Origin: Candidatus Lokiarchaeota archaeon
GTDB lineage: Archaea; Asgardarchaeota; Thorarchaeia; Thorarchaeales; Thorarchaeaceae
Reading direction: 5' to 3'
NCBI GenBank assembly: GCA_014730275.1
Contig: WJIL01000016.1
Location: forward strand, 124,001-188,000
DNA: 64,000 nt
The notes below the pieces were generated by a model. It had not been told where the DNA came from. It searched no databases and saw nothing but the letters and a program-made list of their open reading frames with translations. The translations under genes and the position numbers were made by a program. Positions 8,111 through 17,230 of the stretch are shown one piece after another; position 1 is the first letter of the stretch; every line of letters starts with the position of its first letter.

Positions 8111-8734
8111 ATGTATCGCAGTGAAGACAGTCAGCTCGTGGTAAGCCCCCAGGAAGTAGTTCAAACAATCCGGGATGCCAATGAATTCTTTGCAGAATCA
8201 CGAGTTGATGAACGCTATGGCAACATGGCCTTGGATTTGATTCGGCGATACATTTCTGAAGAGGGTATGCCTCGGGAGCTTGACCCATTCTTCGCGGCCG
8301 CACTCTATTTGGTTAGCCGTCATCCTTGGAGTCATCCGAACCCCCTAACCAAAAACGAATTTGCTGGCAAGTTTCGTATGAAGGAATCCAGTTTGGAATG
8401 GTATACCGAAAGCATTGTTGAGAAGCTGGATTTCATTATCTTGCACGACAAGAATCACTTGCCCTTTTTCATTGATTCACAAGGGACCATCTGTAGTGTT
8501 ATGGATTCAATTGTGAAAATGAGTGTGGGAGAAGCTGTTGTCAAGAGTATCGTTCGTGGTAGTCCTATTTCGTCACACGAACTAACTGAGCGAATTGTGG
8601 ATCAGCTGTGTGATGTAGTGAAAATCATACCCCCCGCATTTCAGCATGAGCTTCGAAGTGTTGTCAGAAATCGAATTGAAACTGAAAGTGAGCGATTGAT
8701 TGAGAAGCTGGGCGGGAAAGACGGAGTTTTCTAA
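8111..8734 (+). CDS. Orphan cyclin-fold (TFIIB-like repeat) protein
   Basis: 207 residues. The stretch from about 35 to 115 reads like a single cyclin box: ALDLIRRYISEE, then DPFFAAALYLVSRHPWSHP, then LTKNEFAGKFRMKESSLEWYTESIVEKLDF. These match the helices of TFIIB/cyclin repeats (AAALYxASR; KEIAxxFxVSExSLRxxYxEI). There is no zinc ribbon and no second clear repeat; the C-terminal 90 residues are helical and unassigned. The start ATG follows GGAG. A role in transcription or regulation is inferred from the fold only. Confidence 0.6.
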   Translation: MYRSEDSQLVVSPQEVVQTIRDANEFFAESRVDERYGNMALDLIRRYISEEGMPRELDPFFAAALYLVSRHPWSHPNPLTKNEFAGKFRMKESSLEWYTESIVEKLDFIILHDKNHLPFFIDSQGTICSVMDSIVKMSVGEAVVKSIVRGSPISSHELTERIVDQLCDVVKIIPPAFQHELRSVVRNRIETESERLIEKLGGKDGVF

Positions 8735-9027
8735 CTGTCTTCAGGCTCAACCTCGACATCTTCAACAAAATGCTCTCCTGCTACAACCTGATCGATTGAG
8801 TGGATGACTGCACCGGCTTGTTCAAGGATTTCCTTGATTGTATCATAATCAAGGTCGTTTCCTTCAAGCGTTATTGATATGCTCTCCGTATTTTGGTCAA
8901 CTTCCTTGACTGTGATATTCGTCCCTTTCACACGCTCTTCACGGGCAAGCATCATCGCCAAATCAGTAACTCTCGGCGTGTGAGGTTTCAGCACGTCTAG
9001 AACTATTCTACGTACACCTTGTGGCAA
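8731..9027 (-). CDS. DUF211 family protein
   Basis: This 98-residue protein matches the archaeal DUF211 family: VRRIVLDVLKPHTPRVTDLAMML at the start, then ITVKEVDQNTESISITLEGNDLDYDTIKEILEQAGAVIHSIDQVVAG. The fold is ferredoxin-like, resembling the ACT/PII-type small regulatory modules. Function is unknown. The start codon appears to be TTG at 9027. The 3' end overlaps the convergent cyclin-fold gene by 4 nt. Confidence 0.88.
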   Translation of the reverse strand: MPQGVRRIVLDVLKPHTPRVTDLAMMLAREERVKGTNITVKEVDQNTESISITLEGNDLDYDTIKEILEQAGAVIHSIDQVVAGEHFVEDVEVEPEDS

Positions 9028-9277
9028 TCTTCTTTCAAACCCCGATAATGACCGTTCAAGGTCAATTGTATCGTTGCGACTATCCGTAGTCGCACCTGTT
9101 TAAAAGTTTACTACAGTTGCATATTTGTTGAAATAATCTCTCTATTTTTCATAACAGGGGTGGGAATTATGGCGCGGTATTAGTAGACGGGTGCCAATTC
9201 TTATAATCATTTGAAACCCAAGTAGTATCTACACCTAGTCTCAAATTTCGCCGGGAAGAATCGAAGAAGGGACCATC

Positions 9278-9598
9278 ATGAGTCAGCAACATAAATTGAC
9301 AGACAAATCTATTGACAGCCAAGAAAAAGGAGACTATTCAGAGACAAAAATTGCTCTTGAGAAAGAGGTTCAATCAGCTCGTCTTGTTGATATAGATCTC
9401 ACCGATTTCAAGAATCATCCCCTATGGACGATTCTAGTGGAAACCGCACAAAGAAATCCCATGTACAGCGGGTTATGCGGTTACATCCGCAACACCATAC
9501 TTGAAGAAGAGCCGAATATTGGCGTTCGTGAATTGGCTAGTCGCTTATCCATATCCATTGGGGAATCCCTCGTAATCCTTGACGAGGTTCGGAAGTAA
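9278..9598 (+). CDS. Small hypothetical protein with C-terminal helix-turn-helix-like segment
   Basis: 106 residues. The first 45 are charged and probably disordered. The rest is helical: DFKNHPLWTILVETAQRNPMY, then VRELASRLSISIGESLVILDEVRK, whose spacing resembles a helix-turn-helix. No family is recognised. ATG follows GAAGAAGGG and a promoter-like stretch near 9100-9125 precedes it. Confidence 0.6.
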   Translation: MSQQHKLTDKSIDSQEKGDYSETKIALEKEVQSARLVDIDLTDFKNHPLWTILVETAQRNPMYSGLCGYIRNTILEEEPNIGVRELASRLSISIGESLVILDEVRK

Positions 9599-9678
9599 AA
9601 TTTAACCCCCTTCTCAATGTAGTCATCTAACGAACTATAAGCCCCCGCACAACAGTCTTTCCATCGAAGGAAGCTGTC

Positions 9679-10764
9679 ATGTTAGAACAATCCAAATTCA
9701 GGGATCGCAGATACGCCGATGTTGTTCTGAAGGAGATTGAACGTTTAAGCTCAGGAGAGGACATCAGGATTGTTCATGTCTGCGGCACTCATGAACACAC
9801 AATCACTCACAATGGAATCCGTACAATCCTTCCAGATCACATCGATTTGGTGGCAGGTCCCGGATGTCCTGTTTGTGTCTGCGCAGCTGAGGATATTGAC
9901 AAAGCTATAGAATTGGCAAGACGTGACCACATAATCACTACTTTTGGAGACATGATACGAGTACCTGCTACTGATTCAACACTGGCGAAAGAACGTACTG
10001 CTGGTGCGGATATTAGAGTGGTCTATGGACCAAATGATGCAGTGGAAATTGCAAGAAAGAATCCTGATAGAGAAACGATATTTGTCGGAGTTGGCTTTGA
10101 AACCACCGCTCCTACAATGGGAGTGGAGATACTGAAGGGCCCCCCGGACAACTTCTCGATACTGACTTCCCTTAAGTTGATACCCCCGGCTATGCATCTA
10201 TTGGTTAATTTGGAGGGTTTTGATGTAGATGGTTTCATAACTCCGGGTCATGTCTCAACTATTATCGGAACTGAAGTATACCAGAATATTGCTCATGATT
10301 ATAGTGTACCATGTGTTGCAGCGGGTTTCGAACCATTGGATGTTCTGGAATCAATTAGAATGATTCTGCTTCAGATTCAAGAAGGGCGGGCGGAATCGGA
10401 GAACGAGTATTCGCGAGTAGTTAGACCGGAAGGAAACCCTGCAGCTCGAAAAATCTTGGATGAGGCATTCAAAATCGATGATGCTCCTTGGCGGGGGCTT
10501 GGGGAGATAGAAGATTCGGGTTACTTCTTACGGGACGAATTCTCTGAACACGATACCCGAGAGCAATATGATTTTCCCGAGATGGAATCTGTTGATATTC
10601 TCCCCGGCTGTCTCTGTCACAAAGTGATTTTGGGTATGGCCAACCCGACTGATTGCAGCCTTTTTGGCAATAGATGTACACCCGATGATCCGTATGGCCC
10701 GTGTATGGTGGGACATGAAGGAACTTGTAGGATTAGGGCCGAGGGCATGGATCTTGAACAATGA
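9679..10764 (+). CDS. hypD: Hydrogenase maturation protein HypD
   Basis: 361 residues, full length for HypD. HypD carries a [4Fe-4S] cluster and redox-active Cys pairs and forms, with HypC, the scaffold on which the Fe(CN)2CO unit of [NiFe] hydrogenases is built. Visible signatures are HVCGTHEHTITHNGIR, LVAGPGCPVCVC, FVGVGFETTAPT, and the C-terminal cluster region PGCLCHKVILGMANPTDC...GNRCTP. No other hyp gene is adjacent. Its client in this window is the MvhADG hydrogenase at 47.9-50.7 kb. Confidence 0.96.
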   Translation: MLEQSKFRDRRYADVVLKEIERLSSGEDIRIVHVCGTHEHTITHNGIRTILPDHIDLVAGPGCPVCVCAAEDIDKAIELARRDHIITTFGDMIRVPATDSTLAKERTAGADIRVVYGPNDAVEIARKNPDRETIFVGVGFETTAPTMGVEILKGPPDNFSILTSLKLIPPAMHLLVNLEGFDVDGFITPGHVSTIIGTEVYQNIAHDYSVPCVAAGFEPLDVLESIRMILLQIQEGRAESENEYSRVVRPEGNPAARKILDEAFKIDDAPWRGLGEIEDSGYFLRDEFSEHDTREQYDFPEMESVDILPGCLCHKVILGMANPTDCSLFGNRCTPDDPYGPCMVGHEGTCRIRAEGMDLEQ

Positions 10765-10780
10765 ATCTTGGAAATGAGAA

Positions 10781-11389
10781 CTACTGTTTTTCCAGTTGAC
10801 GTAGTTCTTCTCTTGTGTTTGCATTCTTGAAGCTGTCCAAATACGGGTCTACTTGTCTTAGGATTTCTACAGAGATGAAAAGTACATCTTCCAGTGCGTT
10901 CACAAGGTTCCTCATTTTGAGAGACCGACTGGCAAGCAGTTTCTTTGCTGCAGGTATCGCTGATGCTGTCTTGTATAGTGAATGGAGCGGCTCGATGTAA
11001 CCAGAAGACCAGCGTGGTACGACCGCATCATGATTGTTGTGAAGTTTGAGAACTAGTTCAACGAGAGCCGGTTTGAGCAGCGGTGTGTCAATTGGGAGCA
11101 AATGACAGAACTGTTTCTGACAGGCTTTGAAGGCAGCTAGAGATGCAGTGAGTGGGCAGCTAGGGTAACCCTTTGGATCAAGAACTGTCGGAACATTTCC
11201 AATAAGTGGCTGGATTTGCTGCTTCTGTTCATTATTCGATACGACAACAAATACTGAATTGGAGGTTTTTCTTGCAATTCCAATCATATGTGAGATGAGT
11301 GGTTCTTCGTGAAATTCCGCTAATGACTTATTGCTACGAAATCTATTGGATTGTCCTCCACATAGTATTGCAAGACAAATATCTTCCAT
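10781..11389 (-). CDS. mobA: Molybdenum cofactor guanylyltransferase-like (MobA) nucleotidyltransferase
   Basis: 202 residues from ATG 11389 (SD GGGGGAA 6-7 nt upstream; an upstream GTG at 11413 is less likely). The N-terminal LAILCGGQSNRFRSNKSL is the MobA version of the NTP-binding LxGGxSxRxGxxK loop, and LPIDTPLLKPALVELV carries the metal-binding Asp. MobA adds GMP to molybdopterin. In an organism with tungstoenzymes it may instead modify the tungstopterin. It is convergent with hypD and upstream of hdrA on the same strand. Confidence 0.82.
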   Translation of the reverse strand: MEDICLAILCGGQSNRFRSNKSLAEFHEEPLISHMIGIARKTSNSVFVVVSNNEQKQQIQPLIGNVPTVLDPKGYPSCPLTASLAAFKACQKQFCHLLPIDTPLLKPALVELVLKLHNNHDAVVPRWSSGYIEPLHSLYKTASAIPAAKKLLASRSLKMRNLVNALEDVLFISVEILRQVDPYLDSFKNANTREELRQLEKQ

Positions 11390-11507
11390 TTTGGTTCCCC
11401 CGAGTTGGAGCACAATCAGTCATTGATTGAATGTACGGATTTAGATTAAGGCACATTTCCTGGGTATCTAAGAGAAGCGATTATCTTCCTTATATTTTCC
11501 TCCGGGG

Positions 11508-13472
11508 TTAGTCTCGGGCTGTAAGGTATTCATCTATCATAGCTGAGATTTGCCCATCGGTATAGTGCTGTGAGGTTATGGCTCCATTTGGGCATGCCGC
11601 TGTACAGGTTCCACAGCCTTTGCAGAGTGCAGGATTCACTTCTGCATGGTTTCTTTCATTTGCTGCTATTGCATTGTATGGACAAACTGAAATGCACATG
11701 TGGCACCCTGCGCATTTATCTTCATCAACAACGGAGTAGTACGGCTCTAGAGTTATCTTGCCCCTCCCCATAAGTGCCATTGCTCCAGAAGCAGCTCCCT
11801 TTGCCTGTGCTACCGTATCTGGAATGTCTTTTGGTCCCTGCGCCATGCCTGCAATGAAAATCCCGTCACCAAAAGTCTCCACGGGACGTAGTTTCGGATG
11901 TGCTTCCAGAAGGAATCCATCAGGCGATCTACTCAGGTTCAGCGCCTTGGCGACTTTATCTACGGATTCGGGTGCGACGATACCCGTTGATAGGACTACC
12001 AAATCGATATCCTCGAGTTCCATTGGTTTGCTGAGGAGAGTGTCTTCACCCCGAACTATCAGGTTGTACGTCTCATCATCTTGCTGAATTTCTCCTACAC
12101 GCCCACGGATGAAATTTACTCCTGCTTCAGCAGTTTCTTCATAGAATTCTTCATAGCCTTTTCCAAAGGTTCGCAAATCGATATAGAAGATGTATATGTC
12201 GGCTCCAGTTTTGTCTCTAAGCATCCGTGCCTGTTTGATAGCAGTCATACAGCAAACTCGAGAGCAGTATTGGTTTGTTTGTTGATCCCGACTCCCGACG
12301 CACTGTATGTACACAATCTTTTCTGGCTCAGCCAAGTCAGATGGCCGGACAACATGTCCTTGGGTAGGGCCTGAGGAGCTTAGCATCCGCTCGACTTCCA
12401 TGATGTTGACAACGTTGGGAAACTCCAGATAGCCGTATTCTTGCTTCTGAGTCGCATCGAATACATTGTATCCCGTTGTTACGACGATGGTTCCCACCGT
12501 AAACTCAATCAGTTTCTCTTTGTCATCATAGTTGATAGCTTCAGCTTCACATTCGTCCTGACACTTTCCACATCGCACGACATCTACTCCCAGACAGCTA
12601 TCCATATCTAAAACGTATGCAGAAGGAACAGATTGTGCGAAGGGAACGTAAATCGCATTCCTATATGTTAGATTAGCATCAAAATCTGCTGGAACATCAA
12701 CTGGACAAACTTCCGCACAATCTCCACATGAGGTACATTTCTCAACATCAACATATCTTGGCCTTTGCTTCACAGTTACCTCAAAGTTGCCTACATAACC
12801 ATCAACCTTCTCAACTTCAGCCATCGTGATTAGTTCGATGTTCGGATGTGCTTCTACCTCGGCCATTCTGGGTGTGAGAATGCAGGAGGAACAATCAAGC
12901 GTTGGAAAGGTTTTATCTATTCTTGCCATGTTTCCGCCAATGCTGGGTTCTTTTTCAATCAAGTAGACCTTGAATCCACCGTTGGCTAAATCTAGGGCGG
13001 CTGATATCCCTGCGATGCCGGCTCCAACAACCATTGTTGCTTTCTCGATTTCGACCTCGGGTTCTTCCAATGGTTCAAGGAGTCTATCTCTGGCTATAGC
13101 CATTCTCACGAGATCTATAGCTTTCTCTGTTGCTGCTTCAGGCTCATCAGCATGTATCCAGCTATTATGTTCCCGAATATTCGCTATTTCCAGCTTGTAA
13201 GGATTGAGGCCTGCGTTTCTCATGGTCTCTCTAAAAGTACGTTCGTGCATTCTTGGAGAACACGCTGCTATGACAACCCGGTCAAGCTGCTCTTCCTTTA
13301 TCCGGTCCGTGATGATTTTTTGCCCCGGCTTAGAGCAAACATACTTGTAATCTTCAGCGTGGACTACATTTGGTAGATCCTTGACTTCCTCTACGACCTT
13401 CTCGACGTCCACAACACCGGCAATGTTGCTACCACAATGGCAAATGAATACTCCAATTCTTTTCTCAGGCAT
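11508..13472 (-). CDS. hdrA: Heterodisulfide reductase-type subunit HdrA (FAD, Fe-S)
   Basis: 654 residues from ATG 13472 (MPEKRIGVFICHCGSN), chosen because GAGGAG lies 6 nt upstream; an in-frame ATG at 13520 is the alternative. Order: N-terminal Cys-containing domain (FICHCGSNI, CSPRMHERTFRETM), FAD domain VVGAGIAGISAALDLA at about 152, DCSSCILTPRM, ferredoxin insert CTSCGDCAEVCP, then C-terminal clusters CAGCHMCISVCP and CKGCGTCTAACP. HdrA performs flavin-based electron bifurcation with MvhD in the Mvh-Hdr complex. HdrB and HdrC are not in the window. All Cys are ordinary Cys; there is no in-frame UGA. Confidence 0.95.
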   Translation of the reverse strand: MPEKRIGVFICHCGSNIAGVVDVEKVVEEVKDLPNVVHAEDYKYVCSKPGQKIITDRIKEEQLDRVVIAACSPRMHERTFRETMRNAGLNPYKLEIANIREHNSWIHADEPEAATEKAIDLVRMAIARDRLLEPLEEPEVEIEKATMVVGAGIAGISAALDLANGGFKVYLIEKEPSIGGNMARIDKTFPTLDCSSCILTPRMAEVEAHPNIELITMAEVEKVDGYVGNFEVTVKQRPRYVDVEKCTSCGDCAEVCPVDVPADFDANLTYRNAIYVPFAQSVPSAYVLDMDSCLGVDVVRCGKCQDECEAEAINYDDKEKLIEFTVGTIVVTTGYNVFDATQKQEYGYLEFPNVVNIMEVERMLSSSGPTQGHVVRPSDLAEPEKIVYIQCVGSRDQQTNQYCSRVCCMTAIKQARMLRDKTGADIYIFYIDLRTFGKGYEEFYEETAEAGVNFIRGRVGEIQQDDETYNLIVRGEDTLLSKPMELEDIDLVVLSTGIVAPESVDKVAKALNLSRSPDGFLLEAHPKLRPVETFGDGIFIAGMAQGPKDIPDTVAQAKGAASGAMALMGRGKITLEPYYSVVDEDKCAGCHMCISVCPYNAIAANERNHAEVNPALCKGCGTCTAACPNGAITSQHYTDGQISAMIDEYLTARD

Positions 13473-13615
13473 TGCATTCTCCTCGTCTGCGTATGGGCAA
13501 GTTCTGTTACGATCAGACATTATCCTTTAATCATGTGGCTATCTTGCCACTCCCAGATTATCAGCGTTGGATTGACTTTAGATAATAAATTGTTACGGAT
13601 TGGGGGCCTACAAAA

Positions 13616-13625
13616 CCTATAAAGG
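13616..13625 (+). promoter_or_regulatory. TATA box of a probably leaderless gene
   Basis: CCTATAAAGG is centred about 28 nt before the ATG at 13649. With the usual archaeal TATA-to-start distance of about 26 nt the transcript would begin at or next to the start codon, and there is no clear SD. Confidence 0.5.
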
Positions 13626-13648
13626 AATTTGAAAGAAATTACGGAATC

Positions 13649-14266
13649 ATGAACGACTATCAATTGATTGGCCCGCTCATTCTGTTCTTCTCGGCTGCCG
13701 ATTTGCTTCTGCATATTGTACTGGATTTCAGGAAGATGCAAACGCCTCGGAGGTACAGTGATACAGCAAACGATGTTGAAACTCCAAAAACAGCTCTTGG
13801 CGCTGCAACATTATCCACACTTCTTTTGTTTTCCATCGTGTTCTTGCTTTCCGTTGGGTGGTTCGTTCTTCCAGTCAATGATTTTCTCGGTTTGATTCGT
13901 TTCATTCGACCCGGGCTGATGCTGGAATTCACAGGTCTGTTTCTGTTTTGTGGAGGTGTCCTCCTCAATGGTTGGTCGCGGTTTGTACGGAAAAATATGG
14001 CCTCCTCGTGGGACATGACTGATAATCACCGTTTGGTTACGACAGGTCCATATGGGTGGATCCGTCATCCATCCTATAGTTCGTACCTGATTTGTATCCT
14101 AGGTGTAAACTTCCTTCTCCCCTCTGTATTGTCAATCCTGCTTCTTATAGGCATCCCAGCTTACTATAGTATCTCACTGCACGAAGAGGAACTTCTAATC
14201 TCGCAATTTGGAGATGAATACCGCCAATATATGCAACAAACTGGGCGTTTCATACCCCGTGTATAG
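13649..14266 (+). CDS. Isoprenylcysteine carboxyl methyltransferase-like membrane methyltransferase
   Basis: 205 residues with about five hydrophobic segments (residues about 5-25, 53-80, 88-115, 150-175). The C-terminal signature is LVTTGPYGWIRHPSYSSYLI followed by LHEEELLISQFGDEYRQYMQQTGRFIP. This is the SAM-binding RHPxY and late EExxL/Y motif of ICMT/PEMT-type membrane methyltransferases. The substrate is unknown; in archaea it could be a prenylated or lipid-linked molecule, which fits the neighbouring GGGP synthase. A paralogue lies at 39029. Confidence 0.88.
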   Translation: MNDYQLIGPLILFFSAADLLLHIVLDFRKMQTPRRYSDTANDVETPKTALGAATLSTLLLFSIVFLLSVGWFVLPVNDFLGLIRFIRPGLMLEFTGLFLFCGGVLLNGWSRFVRKNMASSWDMTDNHRLVTTGPYGWIRHPSYSSYLICILGVNFLLPSVLSILLLIGIPAYYSISLHEEELLISQFGDEYRQYMQQTGRFIPRV

Positions 14267-14357
14267 AGTATTAACAATTGATAAGGTGTTTCTGAATACC
14301 TTTTATCCGCCACCAAAGAGATAAAAAGAGTGCATTATGCCGAAACTTTGAGCTACG

Positions 14358-15131
14358 ATGCCCGGCAAGGTATGGACCTATATTTCTGAGAAGCTGGACA
14401 CTGAAGGCGCCCTTCACTTCTCACTACTCGATCCAGATCCTCTGAAGATGACAACCGAGAAATGCGTTGAATTGGCGACAATTGCTGAGGATGCAGGTAC
14501 CGACGCGATAATGATTGGTGGCAGTACCATATTTGGATTGGTCGACCCGGCTGTGAAAGCCATAACCGAATCCATAGACATTCCTACAATTCTCTTCCCG
14601 GGTAACATTACTGGCGTATCCGAATATGCCGATGCGATGTTTTTCATGAGCCTTCTAAACAGTACAAACCCGTACTGGATTATAGGGGCGCAGGCATTGG
14701 GTGCTGGTAAAGTCAGATTGTCTGGTATTGAGACCATTCCTATGGGTTATCTTCTCATCGAACCTGGAAAAACTGCGGCGTGGGTCGGTGATGCCAAATG
14801 CTTCCCCCGTGATAAACCGAAACTCGTCCTGATGTATGCATTAGCAGCCCAGTTCATGGGTTTCAAACTGGTATACCTCGAGGCCGGAAGTGGTGCAGAA
14901 GGTGGAGGCGTACCATCTGAGGTAATTCAAACTGTTGATCAGTATTGTGAACTGCCAATCATCACTGGTGGTGGTTGCAATGATGCAGAATCAGCAGTAA
15001 GACTGGTAGAAGCTGGTGCATCAATTGTCGTCCAAGGCACTTACATCGAAGAAAACTGCCCTGAAGACGGCGGTGAAGGACTAAGTTCAATCATCGATGC
15101 CCTCAAAAATGCAGCTTCGGACCGGGTATGA
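14358..15131 (+). CDS. Geranylgeranylglyceryl phosphate synthase
   Basis: 257 residues, full length. The enzyme makes the first ether bond of archaeal lipids from sn-glycerol-1-phosphate and geranylgeranyl diphosphate. The TIM-barrel signatures are LLDPDPLKM near the N-terminus, DAIMIGGSTI, ILFPGNITGVSEYADAMFF, YLEAGSGAEGGGVP and the phosphate loop ITGGGCNDAESAVRLVEAGAS. Lipid-binding residues in MGYLLIEPGKTAAWVGDA match the family. A TATA-like GATAAAAAG lies at about 14319-14328. Confidence 0.96.
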   Translation: MPGKVWTYISEKLDTEGALHFSLLDPDPLKMTTEKCVELATIAEDAGTDAIMIGGSTIFGLVDPAVKAITESIDIPTILFPGNITGVSEYADAMFFMSLLNSTNPYWIIGAQALGAGKVRLSGIETIPMGYLLIEPGKTAAWVGDAKCFPRDKPKLVLMYALAAQFMGFKLVYLEAGSGAEGGGVPSEVIQTVDQYCELPIITGGGCNDAESAVRLVEAGASIVVQGTYIEENCPEDGGEGLSSIIDALKNAASDRV

Positions 15132-15204
15132 GGTTCAAGCTGGTCATACTTAAATACCGTGAATATGTGAAACAATCCCAGATGCATCGGGAGGATTCAG
15201 AAGC

Positions 15205-15597
15205 TTGTCTGCTAAGACCGAAATGCTCAGAGAACTGCTCGAGGACTTAAGCCGTGCCTCCCAAGGCAATATTGAAGCTAGCACTATCATTTCTAGATCC
15301 CAGGGGCTTCCCATTTACAGTTGGTTCCCGGAGGATCCGCCTGATAACGTACCTGCAGAAGATGTCATTGCTGGGCGATCTATGCAAATCCAGATGGAAA
15401 CCCGAAAGGTGTTCAAAGAACTGGAACGCGGCTCCCTTGTACGAATGCTTATCGAAGGTGATAATGGCTATACTATCATCTGTGGAGCGGGCGATGACGC
15501 GATTCTGGCCGTGTTGACCAATAAGAGGGTCAATCTTGGATATCTATTCTTCATGATGAGTCGAATAGCAAAAGGAATAGAATCAGCCCTTGCATAG
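15205..15597 (+). CDS. Roadblock/LC7 domain protein
   Basis: 130 residues that fit a single roadblock/LC7 fold: an N-terminal helix (MLRELLEDLSRAS), a strand EASTIISRSQGLPIYSWF, a middle helix region DVIAGRSMQIQMETRKVFKEL, strands SLVRMLIEGDNGYTIICGAGDDAILAVLTN, and a last helix. Such proteins act as regulators or scaffolds of small GTPases and are strongly expanded in Asgard archaea. No GTPase gene is adjacent. The start is TTG 15205 with GGGAGG about 10 nt upstream; ATG 15223 is possible. Confidence 0.85.
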   Translation: MSAKTEMLRELLEDLSRASQGNIEASTIISRSQGLPIYSWFPEDPPDNVPAEDVIAGRSMQIQMETRKVFKELERGSLVRMLIEGDNGYTIICGAGDDAILAVLTNKRVNLGYLFFMMSRIAKGIESALA

Positions 15598-15674
15598 AAA
15601 ACCCTATTCCGCAATTCTTTAATTGCAAGTACAAGCTTGTTTTCTGTAAGTCGACTTCTTGAACGGTGGCTATT

Positions 15675-16622
15675 ATGTCAGAAGAAGAAAAGAGTAATGC
15701 AAATCAGAAGGAGGAACAGGAAGAGAAAGAGGAAGAGGACGAGTGGGCTAAGTGGAAAGAAGCTGGGATAGTGGCCAGAGACGCTTTAGACATTGCTCGT
15801 GACATGATTGAACCCGGTGCAAAAGTGCTTGATATTGTAGAAGCTGTTGAAGGGCACATTTTGAAGCATGCCAGCGGTGTATCTTTCCCATGTAACGTAG
15901 CCATCAACAATGTAGCTGCCCACTACACTTCTCCTCTGGAGGATGAAACCGTCATAGAAGAAGGCGATCTTGTTACGGTCGACTGTGGAGCGCACATCGA
16001 TGGTTGTATCTCGGATTCTGCTTTCACGGTAGCACTGAATCCCGACCATGATGATTTGGTTCAGGCTTCAGTGGATGCCACCAATACTGCTATCAAGATG
16101 TTTCGACCAGGTGCCAAGCTCAATAGCATTGGGGCCCTCATCGAACAGACGATTGAGGATGCAGGTTTCAAGCCTGTGAAGCAGCTGACAGGACATCAGC
16201 TGAGAGAATATGAGCTCCATGCTGAGAAGCAGGTCCCGTGTGTTTCAGGGAAATCCGAGGTCAAAGTTGAAGCAGGAGAAATGTATGCAATAGAAACTTT
16301 CGCGAGTACGGGAGCTGGCAATGTCACTGATGGTCCTGATGCCTACATCTACCAGCTCTTGCCAATACGTGTCCCTGTACGGTTCCGTGGATCCAAGCAA
16401 TTCTTGGCAATCGCACGTCGCGACTATGGCGAGTTCCCATTCGCAAAACGCTGGTTGGCCAAAGAAATGAAGCATGCAGCTCTTGAGATGGCAATCAGAG
16501 AACTGGAGAAGAATAATGTGCTCATTGGTCACAATGTTCTATCTGAGAAAGAAGGCGAACTTGTTTCTCAGCATGAACATACTATAATCGTGACTGAGGA
16601 TGGCTACATACAAACCACCTAG
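15675..16622 (+). CDS. map: Methionine aminopeptidase, type II
   Basis: 315 residues from ATG 15675 (GGTGG 5 nt upstream). After an acidic Glu/Lys-rich N-terminal segment of about 25 residues comes the pita-bread fold. The metal ligands are visible: two Asp in VTVDCGAHIDGCISDSAF, His in LTGHQLREYELH, Glu in AIETFASTGAG and Glu in QHEHTIIVTEDG. The long insertion typical of type II (eukaryotic/archaeal) enzymes is present. It removes the initiator Met. The acidic N-terminal extension is unusual for an archaeal enzyme and recalls eukaryotic MetAP2 only in composition. Confidence 0.95.
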   Translation: MSEEEKSNANQKEEQEEKEEEDEWAKWKEAGIVARDALDIARDMIEPGAKVLDIVEAVEGHILKHASGVSFPCNVAINNVAAHYTSPLEDETVIEEGDLVTVDCGAHIDGCISDSAFTVALNPDHDDLVQASVDATNTAIKMFRPGAKLNSIGALIEQTIEDAGFKPVKQLTGHQLREYELHAEKQVPCVSGKSEVKVEAGEMYAIETFASTGAGNVTDGPDAYIYQLLPIRVPVRFRGSKQFLAIARRDYGEFPFAKRWLAKEMKHAALEMAIRELEKNNVLIGHNVLSEKEGELVSQHEHTIIVTEDGYIQTT

Positions 16623-16643
16623 CCTCTCAAAAAACCTGGCATC

Positions 16644-16676
16644 AGAAGATATCCTCTTGTTCTAGATATCACTTCT
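16644..16676. repeat. Inverted repeat between convergent genes
   Basis: AGAAGATATC (16644-16653) and GATATCACTTCT (16665-16676) pair as a hairpin with a 2-nt bulge and an 11-nt loop. It lies in the 171-nt gap between the ends of map and the aIF1 gene and could act in transcript end formation. No T-run follows directly. Confidence 0.35.
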
Positions 16677-16793
16677 ACAAGAATGGCTACGCATGCCATT
16701 ATCTTCCGGTGCATGCTGGCCCATCAGGTCTTTCAAAACGGCCGCAATCCAGCTTCAGCTGAATCGTTTGCAGAGACTATCTGAAATGTAGAG

Positions 16794-17153
16794 CTAGCGT
16801 CTGCCTGGCCTGTTACTCCAGTCTATTTTTATCATCTCGGGCGGGAACCCCAGATCCGAAAGCACATCTTCAATCCTACCTCGATGATCACCTTGCAATT
16901 CAATATGACCATGTTTGGCAGCACCTCCACACGCCAACTTACTCTTTAGCTGTGAAGAAAGATCGTCGAGATCAACTGCCTTATCAAATCCAGACAGCAC
17001 CGTATACATGCGACCCCATTTTCGTCGCTCGACATCTACTTTGATTTGTGCCTCTTCTTGTGCAATGGTTTCGCAAACGCACAAGTCTCGAGGGAGCCCA
17101 CAATTCGGACATATACCGCCTTCGTCTTCGCTCAGTAAAAATTCCACCTTCAT
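16794..17153 (-). CDS. sui1: Translation initiation factor aIF1 (SUI1/eIF1 family)
   Basis: 119 residues from ATG 17153 (MKVEFLLSEDEGG). The N-terminal segment has CPNCGLPRDLCVCE, a small zinc-binding-like knuckle found in many archaeal SUI1 proteins. The SUI1 core follows: GRMYTVLSGFD, LDDLSSQLKSKLACGGAAKHGHIELQGDHRGRIEDVL. aIF1 promotes start-codon fidelity on the 30S subunit. In-frame upstream Met codons lie before the TATA-like CTTATATGGG near 17197-17206 and are unlikely. It is divergent from the radical SAM gene. Confidence 0.93.
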   Translation of the reverse strand: MKVEFLLSEDEGGICPNCGLPRDLCVCETIAQEEAQIKVDVERRKWGRMYTVLSGFDKAVDLDDLSSQLKSKLACGGAAKHGHIELQGDHRGRIEDVLSDLGFPPEMIKIDWSNRPGRR

Positions 17154-17230
17154 TGTTAGGTTCTTATTCAGTTGTGTGTTTACGCGTAACCCTCCCATAT
17201 AAGTGCTACCAACTACTAAAGGTACTACCC

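Noticed and set aside
11508-13472. HdrA as a selenoprotein
   Set aside because: All cluster ligands are Cys codons and there is no in-frame UGA.
17048-17230. Radical SAM start at 17048
   Set aside because: The extension overlaps the divergent aIF1 gene and its promoter; ATG 17231 fits the family N-terminus.
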